Shown here in pieces: positions 27,834 through 35,066 of a DNA stretch of 64,000 nt. How positions within the stretch are numbered: the first letter of the stretch is position 1; every line of letters starts with the position of its first letter. The notes under the pieces were generated by a model. It saw only the letters and a program-made list of their open reading frames with translations. It ran no database searches and was not told the DNA's origin. Both the position numbers and the translations under genes were made by a program. The stretch is from Albidovulum sp. (GTDB taxonomy: Bacteria; Pseudomonadota; Alphaproteobacteria; Rhodobacterales; Rhodobacteraceae), in contig JAUQYA010000066.1 of the NCBI GenBank assembly GCA_030837785.1, forward strand, positions 1 to 64,000. Direction: 5' to 3'.

Positions 27834-28334
27834 ATGGCCGCCAACAAGCTCGACGAGATCGACCGCAGGATCCTGGCCGAGCTTCAGGACGACGGCCGCA
27901 TGACCAATGTCGAGCTTGCCCGCCGGGTCGGCATTTCCGCGCCGCCCTGCCTGCGCCGGGTCCGCACGCTGGAGGAGGCCGGCTATATCCGCGGCTACCA
28001 CGCCGACGTCAACCCGCGCGAGCTGGGTTTCGAGGTCCAGGTCTTCGCGATGGTCGGCCTGCACAGCCAAGCCGAAGCCGACCTGTCGGCCTTCGAACAG
28101 CGCTGCCGCGACTGGCCGCTGGTGCGCGAGTGCCACATGCTGAACGGCGAGATCGACTTCATCCTGAAATGCGTGGCGCCGGATCTGTCCACCTTCCAGT
28201 CGTTCCTGACCGAGGAACTGACCTCGGCCGCGAACGTGGCGAGCGTCAAGACCAGCCTCGTCATCCGCTGCGCCAAGGACCGGCCCGGCGTGCCCTTCGA
28301 CGTGCTCGAGGCGCGGCTGAAGCGCAGCGCCTGA
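27834..28334 (+). CDS. Lrp/AsnC family transcriptional regulator
   Basis: A 166-residue regulator with an N-terminal helix-turn-helix (LDEIDRRILAELQDDGRMTN, then VELARRVGISAPPCLRRVR) and a C-terminal RAM/ACT ligand domain (YHADVNPRELGFEV, LVRECHMLNGEIDFILK). This close match to Lrp and its position beside trxB suggests global amino-acid-responsive regulation. Ligand not known. CGGGAGAAACGAC gives the ribosome binding site. Confidence 0.93.
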   Translation: MAANKLDEIDRRILAELQDDGRMTNVELARRVGISAPPCLRRVRTLEEAGYIRGYHADVNPRELGFEVQVFAMVGLHSQAEADLSAFEQRCRDWPLVRECHMLNGEIDFILKCVAPDLSTFQSFLTEELTSAANVASVKTSLVIRCAKDRPGVPFDVLEARLKRSA

Positions 28335-28362
28335 GGGCCCTGCGCCTCGGCCGCCGCGCCGG

Positions 28363-29157
28363 TCAGGCTTCCAGCGCCGCCTCGACCTCGGCCGCCGACA
28401 TCCGCGGATGGGCGGGGGTGCCGAAATCGGCGATCGAGCGCAGGTGCGGGAACAGCGACAGGAAGATCTGCGCAACCTGCGGATCGAAGCCGTCGTCCAT
28501 GCGCGCCCCGGGATGGAAGCTTTCGATCTCGAGCCCCGCGGCGCGGATCGAGCCCTGCCGCTCCAGCACGACGTGATAGACCGTGATCGGCGCGACCGGC
28601 GTCACCTCGATGATCGACACGCCGTCGGCAAAGGACCGCGCCGGTGCATAGGCGGCCTCGACCCCGGTGGCGAAACGGCAGCGCGCGTCGCGCACGAGGA
28701 TGCGGGCGCGCGGGCCGAGCACGAGATCGGGCATCGGCCGGCCGATGCCGAAGGCGTCGGCGGTGATGCGGGTGAGGGTGGAACGGGGCATTCCCGGCAG
28801 CGCGTGGGGCGGGAAGAGCGTCATCGAGCCGATCCAGGTGATCCGCGCGGCGCGGCCTTCGCCGGTCAGCGCCACCATCCCGGGCACCAGATCTTCGATC
28901 GCCACCGGCCCTTCGGTCGTGGCAATGACGGTGCCCCGCGCGAAGGCGGAAAACGCCTCCTCGAACTCCGCGATCGCCGGGGCGAGCCTTGTGCAGGTCT
29001 CGAACCGTCCCTTGGCGTCGAGATAGGCGATCTCGTAGCGCCGGGTCAGCGGCGCGCTGCGGACGGGGCGCGGTTCGGCCTGGGCCGGGACGGGCTGGGG
29101 AAGGGACCGGGAATGCGGAAGGGGAGAATTGAAAACATCCGTCGAAAGACGGTTCAT
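28363..29157 (-). CDS. Hint domain-containing protein
   Basis: A 264-residue protein carrying a Hedgehog/intein (Hint) fold: FARGTVIATTEGPVAIEDLV at about 70-90, VALTGEGRAARITWIGS, and a late LEIESFHPGAR. Where canonical Hint domains have CF..GT, this protein has AF..GT, so the autoprocessing Cys is missing. The segments LTRITADAFG and PDLVLGPRARILVRDARCRF are typical of a Rhodobacterales subfamily of unknown role. The N-terminal 50 residues are Pro-rich and low in structure. The start is uncertain because no clear ribosome binding site precedes MNRLSTDV. Confidence 0.8.
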   Translation of the reverse strand: MNRLSTDVFNSPLPHSRSLPQPVPAQAEPRPVRSAPLTRRYEIAYLDAKGRFETCTRLAPAIAEFEEAFSAFARGTVIATTEGPVAIEDLVPGMVALTGEGRAARITWIGSMTLFPPHALPGMPRSTLTRITADAFGIGRPMPDLVLGPRARILVRDARCRFATGVEAAYAPARSFADGVSIIEVTPVAPITVYHVVLERQGSIRAAGLEIESFHPGARMDDGFDPQVAQIFLSLFPHLRSIADFGTPAHPRMSAAEVEAALEA

Positions 29158-29193
29158 ACCAGTATGACGCTGCAGCACACGAACACCTTTCAA

Positions 29194-29523
29194 TCACTTA
29201 CATCTGCGGAGCCCCCACCCCCCAAATGCAGACGAACTACGCGCACAATCTGCGCGCTTCGGGGCGATCTGTCAAAGAGCAAGGATGATTTGGAGCGGCG
29301 CCCGGACAATCGCGGGGCGCGCCGAGGGGTTTGTTCAGGCGCAAGCGACAAGAAGCCTGCGTTAAGCCTTCGCAAGGGATCGGCAGGGCCGGATGGCGCG
29401 CGAATCGCTACCGTCGGGAGTGCCAGAGGAAGGGCGGCGGACCGGCCCGGGGCGCGGGGCCGGTCCGCCTGTCACGCGACGCCCCGATGGGGGCGGGGGC
29501 GCCTGGGAGGAAGGAGGGAACGG
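29194..29523. other. Intergenic stretch without a supported gene
   Basis: About 330 bp between the Hint-domain gene and the 48-codon gene. The left half is relatively AT-rich for this genome and may hold the Hint promoter (C-run at 29216-29225); the right half is G-rich. I see no convincing gene or RNA. Confidence 0.4.
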
Positions 29524-29670
29524 TCAGCCGCGGGCGGGCAGGCCGGGCGCGCGCCGGACTTTCGGGTGGCGGAGGGCGGTTTGGCGGGCGCCGCGCTGCC
29601 AGGGGAGGGTGACCCCGGGTTTCGCGCTTTCCACCAGCACCGATTTCATCCAGCGGCGTTGCGGTTTCAT
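29524..29670 (-). CDS. Small basic protein of 48 residues
   Basis: AAGGAG stands 7 bp before the ATG at 29670, a near-perfect ribosome binding site, and the frame runs 48 codons to 29524. The product starts MKPQRRWMKSVL and continues ESAKPGVTLPWQRGAR. The pattern K..RRWMKS followed by LPW.RG.R resembles short unnamed proteins I have seen in Rhodobacterales. It is strongly basic, with no signal peptide or membrane segment. Function unknown. Confidence 0.6.
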   Translation of the reverse strand: MKPQRRWMKSVLVESAKPGVTLPWQRGARQTALRHPKVRRAPGLPARG

Positions 29671-29826
29671 CTGACTGCTCCTTGCCTCGTTCCGGCCTCT
29701 TGCGGGCCTTTCGACGGGTCCGATTCTCTGACCGGATGGGGCCATTCTAGCGGTCAATGCGGCAGGCTTGGGGCAGGTTTCGCGGTGATTTGATGGCAGG
29801 GCAGGGGTCCGGGGCGCCATCCGGTT

Positions 29827-29851
29827 GCGGGAATGTCCGAAGACTTCCCGC
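29827..29851 (-). terminator. UUCG-loop hairpin downstream of pgeF
   Basis: GCGGGAA (29827-29833) and GTC (29835-29837) pair with GAC (29842-29844) and TTCCCGC (29845-29851), leaving one bulged base. On the minus strand the loop is UUCG closed by C-G. A second short stem (29868-29882, CGGGGT/ACCCCG) lies nearer the pgeF stop. No T-run follows. Confidence 0.45.
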
Positions 29852-29888
29852 GTGTTCGCCGGCGTCTCGGGGTCGCACCCCGCCGCGC

Positions 29889-30644
29889 TCAGAGACGGAT
29901 CGCCGAGATCAGCCGGCCGAAATCGGCCTCGTGCCGGTGGACCGAGCGGCGATAGGAAAAGAACCGCTCCGGATCGGAATAGGTGCAGTGCCGCGTCCAT
30001 TCGGCCCGGCCCACGCCTGCCGCGCGCAGCCGGTGCAGGCCGAAGCCCGGCAGGTCGAAGTGCATCCGGTCGCCCTCGCCGCCCGCGAAGAAGCGCGAAT
30101 AGCCGTCGTCCTCGGCAAGGAAGGCATCGAGGAACTCGGGCCCCACCTCGTAGGCGCGCTGGCTGATCGTCGGTCCGATGATCGCCACCACTTCGCCGCG
30201 GCGCGCGCCAAGCGCCTCCATCGCGTCGACCGTCGCCTCTAGCACGCCGGAAAGCGCGCCCCGCCAGCCGGCATGCGCCGCGCCGATCACGCCGGCCGCG
30301 CGGTCGGCAAAGAGCACCGGCTGGCAGTCGGCGGTCAGCACGCTGAGCGCCAGCCCCGGCGTCGCCGTCACCATCGCATCGGCCCTGACCGGCGCCGCGG
30401 GCGGGGCCGACACGGTCACGACATCGGCCGAATGCACCTGGCTCACCCCGACGAGCGCCCCAGCCGTCAGCCCCAGCGCCTCCGCCACCCGGTCGCGGTT
30501 GATCGAAACCGCCTCGCGCAGGTCCGACGAGCCCGCGCCGCAGTTCAGCCCGGCGAAGATGCCCGACGATGCGCCCCCCCGGCGCGTGAAGAACCCGTGC
30601 CTGAGCGGGCGGAGCGCGTCGTGGGTAAGGATCTCCAGCGTCAT
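29889..30644 (-). CDS. pgeF: Peptidoglycan editing factor PgeF (YfiH/DUF152 family)
   Basis: Cytoplasmic Cu/Zn-type oxidoreductase-fold protein that removes wrongly built UDP-MurNAc peptides; earlier called laccase-like. The 251 residues have the metal-site motifs VSQVHSADVV (His), LTADCQPVLFAD (Cys) and GAAHAGWRGAL (His), plus CTYSDPERFFSYRR near the end. Its start overlaps the midA-like stop by four bases, so it is the last gene of an lgt-midA-pgeF unit. Confidence 0.94.
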   Translation of the reverse strand: MTLEILTHDALRPLRHGFFTRRGGASSGIFAGLNCGAGSSDLREAVSINRDRVAEALGLTAGALVGVSQVHSADVVTVSAPPAAPVRADAMVTATPGLALSVLTADCQPVLFADRAAGVIGAAHAGWRGALSGVLEATVDAMEALGARRGEVVAIIGPTISQRAYEVGPEFLDAFLAEDDGYSRFFAGGEGDRMHFDLPGFGLHRLRAAGVGRAEWTRHCTYSDPERFFSYRRSVHRHEADFGRLISAIRL

Positions 30645-31717
30645 CCGGCGGGGTCCAGTCCAGGTGGCGGGGCTTTTCCTTTCGGATAGGCCGCGAGCAC
30701 TTTGAACAACTGTCCCATTTCGTCGGGATGGGTCAAGCGGCGATGCGCGGCAAGATGCGCCTGAAGCGCCGGACCGGCAAGCCCGCGCGCGAGAACCCCG
30801 GCGCGCGCCGCGATCCCCAGCCGTTCGAGAAACACGCCCTGCGGGGCCAGCGCCGTCACCGCCGCGCCGGCGGCGGCGATGGCGTCTGCAAGCGGCTCGA
30901 AATCGACATGCGCGGTCAGGTCGGCCTCGCCGGGCTCGGCGAACGGGTCGGTGGGCGCATGGCCCTTCACCGCCTGGAAGGTGTCGCCCAGCGAATGCCG
31001 GCCGCCGTAGTCGACGATCAGCGCCACGCCCCCGTGCCTGGCCACGCGCCGGGCGATTTCCCGCGCGATCGGGCCCGCCGCCGGGCAGGTTTCCACCACA
31101 TCGCCTTCCGCCGTGTCGGCGAGGCGGTGGGCCAGCGCCGGATAGGGCGTGACCGGGCCGAGCCCGGGCGCGAGCCACCCGTCGCGAAGGCCGACCATCC
31201 GCTCCGCCCAGCCATCCCCGTGCCGCTCGAACTGGCGGACCGGCAGCGCGTCGAAGAATTCGTTGGCGACGAGAAAGAGCGGCAGGTCGGGCAGGCTCTC
31301 CACCCGGTCGTGCCACTGCGGCGCCTCGGCCTTCAGCACCTGGCCCTGCCGGGCGCGGAGCGCGGGCGAGGCCTCGACGAGGTGCACGCGGGCGGCGTCC
31401 GTCATTCCCGGCACCGCGCGGATCGCCCGCAGCATGTCAGCCATCAGCGTGCCCCGGCCCGGCCCGATCTCGGCCAGCGCGAAGGGCGAGGGCCGCCCCT
31501 GGTCGAGCCAGGCCTGCGCGAGGCAGAGGCCGAGTAGCTCTCCGAACATCTGGCTGATCTCGGGCGCGGTGGTGAAATCGCCGCCCGCCCCGAACGGGTC
31601 GCGCGTGGCGTAGTAGCCGTGCGACGGGTTCAGCAGGCACTCGGCCATGTAGTCCGAAAGCCGCATCGGCCCGTCCGCCGCGATCCGCCGGACGAGGACG
31701 CGGCCGAGCGCGTTCAT
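30641..31717 (-). CDS. MidA/NDUFAF7-like class I SAM-dependent methyltransferase
   Basis: A 358-residue DUF185 protein. N-terminal SDYMAECLLNPSHGYY and GAGGDFTTAPEISQMFGEL are family signatures, the SAM loop is LAEIGPGRGTLMADML, and LVANEFFDALP carries the motif after the third strand. The mitochondrial homologue methylates an Arg of complex I subunit NDUFS2, so the bacterial protein may act on NuoD-like subunits (inference). It overlaps lgt and pgeF by four bases each. Confidence 0.93.
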   Translation of the reverse strand: MNALGRVLVRRIAADGPMRLSDYMAECLLNPSHGYYATRDPFGAGGDFTTAPEISQMFGELLGLCLAQAWLDQGRPSPFALAEIGPGRGTLMADMLRAIRAVPGMTDAARVHLVEASPALRARQGQVLKAEAPQWHDRVESLPDLPLFLVANEFFDALPVRQFERHGDGWAERMVGLRDGWLAPGLGPVTPYPALAHRLADTAEGDVVETCPAAGPIAREIARRVARHGGVALIVDYGGRHSLGDTFQAVKGHAPTDPFAEPGEADLTAHVDFEPLADAIAAAGAAVTALAPQGVFLERLGIAARAGVLARGLAGPALQAHLAAHRRLTHPDEMGQLFKVLAAYPKGKAPPPGLDPAG

Positions 31718-32595
31718 CCGCGCCGCGCCCTGGCCACGAACCAGGCGCCCGCGAGGATCATCGGCAGCGACAGGATCTGGCCCATCGACAGGCCGAAGCC
31801 GCCGGCCTGAAGGACATGGCCGAGCGGATTGTCGGGGGTGATGAATTGCGCATCCGCCTGGCGCACGAACTCGACGGCGAACCGGGCCGCGCCGTAGCCC
31901 GCGAGGAACACGCCGGTCACGACACCCGGCCGCCTCAGCGCCCCCCGCCGCACCAGAAGCCAGAGCAGGAGGCCCAGCACCAGCCCCTCGAGCCCGGCTT
32001 CGTAAAGCTGGCTCGGATGGCGGGCGCAGAGGCCCGGCGCGACGCCGGGGCAGTCCTGCGCCGCCTCGCCGGGAAAGATCACGCCCCAGGGCAGACCGGT
32101 CGGCCGGCCCCACAGCTCGGCGTTCACGAAGTTGGCCAGCCGCCCGAAAAACAGCCCGACCGGCGCCACCAGCGCCATCGCGTCGGAAAGCTGCATCGGG
32201 GGCACGCCGTTGCGGCGGGCGAACCACAGGCCCGCCACCAGAACCCCCAGAAAGCCGCCGTGGAACGACATGCCGCCTTCCCAGACCTTCACGATGTCAA
32301 GGGGATGCGACAGGTAGTGGAGAGGCTGGTAGAAGAGGACGAAACCAAGCCTGCCGCCGAGGATCACGCCGAGGATGATCGCGGTCAGCAGGTCGTCGGC
32401 CCGTTCCGGCGCCATCGGCGCCCGGTCCCCGGGCCAGAGCGCCGGACGACGCATCAGCGACCGGATCACCCAGAACCCCGCCAGCAGCCCCGCGAGATAG
32501 GCGAGCGCATACCACCTGAGCGCCAGATGGGCGCCGAAAAGCTCGATCGAGAAGACCTCGTTGGAGATGTCGGGGAAGGGGATCGCGGCCTGCAT
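31714..32595 (-). CDS. lgt: Prolipoprotein diacylglyceryl transferase
   Basis: Integral membrane enzyme that moves diacylglycerol from phosphatidylglycerol to the lipobox Cys of prolipoproteins. The 293 residues have about seven membrane segments, the GGMSFHGGFLGVLVAGLW motif (with the essential His), the Lgt signature region FGRLANFVNAELWGRP, and RHPSQLYEAGLEGL. The family start MQAAIPFPDI is used. It heads the lgt-midA-pgeF unit and is divergent from ubiK. Confidence 0.96.
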   Translation of the reverse strand: MQAAIPFPDISNEVFSIELFGAHLALRWYALAYLAGLLAGFWVIRSLMRRPALWPGDRAPMAPERADDLLTAIILGVILGGRLGFVLFYQPLHYLSHPLDIVKVWEGGMSFHGGFLGVLVAGLWFARRNGVPPMQLSDAMALVAPVGLFFGRLANFVNAELWGRPTGLPWGVIFPGEAAQDCPGVAPGLCARHPSQLYEAGLEGLVLGLLLWLLVRRGALRRPGVVTGVFLAGYGAARFAVEFVRQADAQFITPDNPLGHVLQAGGFGLSMGQILSLPMILAGAWFVARARRG

Positions 32596-32708
32596 CGTCG
32601 CTCCTGTGACGCCTCTCAAGACCCTTTGCCCGCGGCGAAGTCAACCTTGAGCTTTCGACCCGCCCCGCGCATATAGGAGGGAAGGCAACGTCCCCGAGGA
32701 GGCGCGAC

Positions 32709-32990
32709 ATGAGCGGTGCGAACAAGTTCTTCGACGACATGTCGAAGCTCATGACCAGCGCGATGGGCGTGGCGCAGGGTGCCAGGACCGAAGCCGAGAC
32801 GGCGATGCGGTCGTGGATGGACCGCTGGCTCGCCGACCGGGATTTCGTGACCCGCGAGGAATTCGACGCCGTCCGTGCGATGGCGCAGAAGGCGCGCGAG
32901 GAGAACGAGGCGCTCAAGGCCCGCATCGCGGCGCTCGAGGCGGCGCAGACCCCGCCGCGCGCCGGCCGGGGCGGCAAGTCGAAGGACTGA
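32709..32990 (+). CDS. ubiK: Ubiquinone biosynthesis accessory factor UbiK (BMFP domain)
   Basis: A 93-residue coiled-coil protein of the UbiK/YqiC family: KFFDDMSKLMTSAMGVAQG, the AMRSWMDRWLADRDFVTREE middle and a C-terminal leucine-zipper-like helix (EENEALKARIAALEA). It supports the Ubi complex that makes ubiquinone. GAGGAGGCGCGACATG gives the start. It is the last host gene before the prophage. Confidence 0.92.
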   Translation: MSGANKFFDDMSKLMTSAMGVAQGARTEAETAMRSWMDRWLADRDFVTREEFDAVRAMAQKAREENEALKARIAALEAAQTPPRAGRGGKSKD

Positions 32991-33111
32991 TCCCGGCCGA
33001 CCTCCCGGCCCCCGGCGCTTCTGCCGCCCCCTCCGCTTGAGCCGTCCGCAGGGGCCCTCAACCCGCCCGCCGGGCATCTATCCACAGCGAATGTAGTGTG
33101 ACACCGATATC

Positions 33112-33237
33112 TGCACTAAGCCGGAAGAGGCCGGGGGCGGGTGGGCTATGACGTATTGGTCATAGAAAGCAGGATGTTATGAGGATGTCGGAGCCGCGCG
33201 TGCGGACCGGTCGAAGATTTGCACTAACGCGGAAATC
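33112..33237 (+). repeat. Two transposase-end-like repeats at the prophage left end
   Basis: TGCACTAAGCCGGAA (33112-33126) and TGCACTAACGCGGAA (33220-33234) differ only in the order of two central bases and are 108 bp apart. Phage Mu also has its L1 and L2 MuA sites roughly 100 bp apart, and the CACT..AA..CGGAA layout resembles the Mu end consensus. A weaker third copy (GCATTAATCGGA) may lie at 33319-33330. Inferred to be MuA-type binding sites. Confidence 0.5.
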
Positions 33238-33376
33238 CGGCCACGGAGACCCGTCCAGGTCGCGGGCGAGCCGAAATGGTCGTCGGGAGCGGGTGGCGTT
33301 TAAACATCCGTGAAACAAGCATTAATCGGAGCTGGAAGGCCGTTCTGACCGGCAAAAACGGTAATGGATGGGCTCC

Positions 33377-33492
33377 GGAACATGCAAATGGCGTTGCATG
33401 TTAGGTCGGTCAGTTGCATGTTCGGATTTTGCGCGCAAGATCAGCGTGTTACAAAATCTGTAGCCCGACTGGCGGCCGGCCGAACATGCAAC
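33377..33492. repeat. Four copies of GTTGCATGTT in mixed orientation
   Basis: The decamer, or its complement AACATGCAA(C), occurs at 33379-33388, 33393-33402, 33413-33422 and 33483-33492. The first two form a perfect 9-bp inverted repeat with a 6-bp spacer. Copies three and four share 13 bases (GTTGCATGTTCGG) in opposite directions. The cluster lies in non-coding DNA between the left end and the accessory gene. Confidence 0.75.
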
Positions 33493-33607
33493 TGATTTTC
33501 GGCTTCCAGGCACGAAAAGCCGCCGGAAACGGGGTCCAGCGGCTTCGAGAAGTGGGCACGATACCCGCTTCAGGATGTCGGCCCGTGCGGAGCTTGACGC
33601 GATCGAG

Positions 33608-33925
33608 CTACTTGATGAAGCCGAAGTGCTTTGCCGAACGCGACACGGCGCGGCAGTGGGCGGTGATGGCGCTGCCATCCATCTGCACCAGCTGCATCTT
33701 GGCGCCTGAGGTCATCATGGACAGGTCGCTCGCGAAGCTCATGTTTCCCGGATCGACCTTCGCGTCGATGAAGGCCTCGATCGCCACCTGGTCATAGGTC
33801 AGGCCGCATTTCTGTTCGGCGGCCAAGAGGGTGCCCAGATCGAGGGCGATCTGCATCGTGTCCAGGTCCTGGGCCGAGGCGGACGCTGCGAAAAGCGATA
33901 CGGCGGAAACAAGCGCGAATTTCAT
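33608..33925 (-). CDS. Small secreted protein, probable prophage accessory (moron) gene
   Basis: A 105-residue protein with a clear signal peptide (MKFALVSAVSLFAASASA, cleavage after SAQ) and a mature part of about 85 residues. It contains CGLTYDQVAIEAFIDAKV and a C-terminal ITAHCRAVSRSAKHFG with two Cys that could form a disulfide. Proteins of this look occur in Rhodobacteraceae, but no function is known to me. It lies 14 bp downstream of the repressor gene on the same strand, so it is probably expressed in the lysogen. AAAGGTAGG precedes the ATG. Confidence 0.8.
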   Translation of the reverse strand: MKFALVSAVSLFAASASAQDLDTMQIALDLGTLLAAEQKCGLTYDQVAIEAFIDAKVDPGNMSFASDLSMMTSGAKMQLVQMDGSAITAHCRAVSRSAKHFGFIK

Positions 33926-33939
33926 CTTAAACCTACCTT

Positions 33940-34701
33940 TCAGTCGCGGTTCGTGTGCCCCCACCACATCACCTTGCCGATGATCGCGACGGACGGGACC
34001 GGCCGGAACTCGGGGGCGAAGGCGGGATTGTCGGAGAGAAGCGCGAGGGTGCCGCCCGGCACCAGCTCGACCCGTTTGACGCGGGCGGCACCCTCGTCGA
34101 GGATCGCGTAGATCGGCGCCGGACGCGTGTCCGAGGTGGCCCGGGGCGCCGGCGGCACTGCCGACCGGTCGCAGTCGATCAGCAGCAGGTCGCCGTGATG
34201 GATCGTCGGGGCCATGCTTTCGCCATCGGCTCGCGCGAGCACCGCGGAGGCGGCCGAGACGCCGATACACCTGAGCCATGAACGCCGGAAGGCGAGGTGG
34301 CCGATCAGATCCTCGGACCGGTTCTCGACGCCGCTGCCGGCGCCGAGCGCGGCCTGGTGGACCGGAACCGCAATGAAGTCGCCGTCAACAATCGCGTCGA
34401 GTGCGGCCTGGGTTTGCGCTTCAACGCGGCGGGCCTGATCGAGGATCGGGCCATAGGTCGCCCTGACGGCCCGCATTTGCTGGTGTAGGGGCGAGCGCTG
34501 GCCGGTCAGGACGTAGACCACGTCGACACCGTGTTTCGCCAGCGCCGACAAATAGTCCGTGTCTGGCGAACGTTCTTCCGCCTCATAACGCATTTGAGAC
34601 TTCTTGCTTTGCCCGGCCATCGCAGCGAATGCCTCTTGATTCATCTCAAGACGCAGCCGCTCGTCTTTAAGGCGCACTCCTATAGTCCCCATTTGGTCCA
34701 C
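33940..34701 (-). CDS. Prophage repressor, XRE HTH plus S24/LexA-like peptidase domain
   Basis: A 253-residue CI-type repressor. The N-terminal HTH is VRLKDERLRLEMNQEAFAAM followed by AGQSKKSQMRYE. The C-terminal half is a LexA-like autoprotease: a possible cleavage pair Ala121-Gly122 in LGAGSG, catalytic Ser162 in DGESMAPTIHHGDLL and Lys209 in AARVKRVELVPGG. Classic Mu uses a non-cleavable repressor, so RecA-linked induction would be possible here (inference). It starts with GTG inside the operator region, with AAGG 6 bp upstream; an ATG three codons later is the alternative. Confidence 0.93.
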   Translation of the reverse strand: MDQMGTIGVRLKDERLRLEMNQEAFAAMAGQSKKSQMRYEAEERSPDTDYLSALAKHGVDVVYVLTGQRSPLHQQMRAVRATYGPILDQARRVEAQTQAALDAIVDGDFIAVPVHQAALGAGSGVENRSEDLIGHLAFRRSWLRCIGVSAASAVLARADGESMAPTIHHGDLLLIDCDRSAVPPAPRATSDTRPAPIYAILDEGAARVKRVELVPGGTLALLSDNPAFAPEFRPVPSVAIIGKVMWWGHTNRD

Positions 34702-34733
34702 ATTCCACCTTGACTGGGGACTATTTGGTCCCC
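34682..34733. promoter_or_regulatory. Divergent operator between repressor and Ner-position gene
   Basis: ATAGTCCCCA (34682-34691) and TGGGGACTAT (34715-34724) are a perfect 10-bp inverted repeat. GGGGAC, six bases, GTCCCC (34716-34733) forms a second dyad with the same half-site, and ATTTGGTCC occurs twice (34691, 34723). These repeats overlap the repressor start and precede the rightward early genes, as expected for repressor and Ner operators. Confidence 0.75.
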
Positions 34734-34787
34734 TAGTATCGCGTTGTACCCGTCCGGATAGGTGGCGGAGCGACGATTAGAGGCACC

Positions 34788-35066
34788 ATGTCAGAAGTTA
34801 TGTTTCCGTTCCAGCCCGGCGCGATGCTGCACGACGCGATCATGGGCGCCTTCCGCGCCCAGGGCGGCAGCTTCGAGAGGTGGCTGGACGAGCAGGGCAT
34901 CCCCCCCGCCACCGCCCGCGGCGCGACCTACGGGCAGTCGAAAGGCCCCAAGGGCCGCGAGACGCTGGGCCGCATCCTGGGGGCGGCCGGCCCCAATGTC
35001 GTCCGCACGCTCTACATCGACCGGCTCAACCGCCATGTGGCCGAAGTCCGGGCGTGGAAAGCCTGA
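34788..35066 (+). CDS. First rightward early protein (Ner position), putative DNA-binding
   Basis: A 92-residue protein in the place where Mu has ner, directly after the operator. It reads MLHDAIMGAFRAQGGSFERW, LDEQGIPPATARGATYGQSK and then GRETLGRILGAAGPNVVRTL. The middle fits a helix-turn-helix with a Lys/Arg-rich recognition part, but no clear Ner signature is visible. Likely a negative regulator of early or repressor transcription (inference from position). Its stop overlaps the next start by one base. Confidence 0.7.
   Translation: MSEVMFPFQPGAMLHDAIMGAFRAQGGSFERWLDEQGIPPATARGATYGQSKGPKGRETLGRILGAAGPNVVRTLYIDRLNRHVAEVRAWKA

Larger units (their letters stand above)
32991..33607. other. 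Non-coding host/prophage border region
   Basis: No gene is supported. The first 80 bp resemble host GC-rich DNA; from about 33080 the sequence becomes AT-richer, fitting the left end of the prophage. It holds the transposase-like repeats and the GTTGCATGTT cluster listed separately, and also the dyad TATGACGTATTGGTCATA at 33147-33164. Confidence 0.6.

Noticed and set aside
32991..33607. Search for tRNA, integrase or attL at the prophage border
   Set aside because: None found. The phage has a MuA-type transposase, so site-specific attachment sites are not expected.
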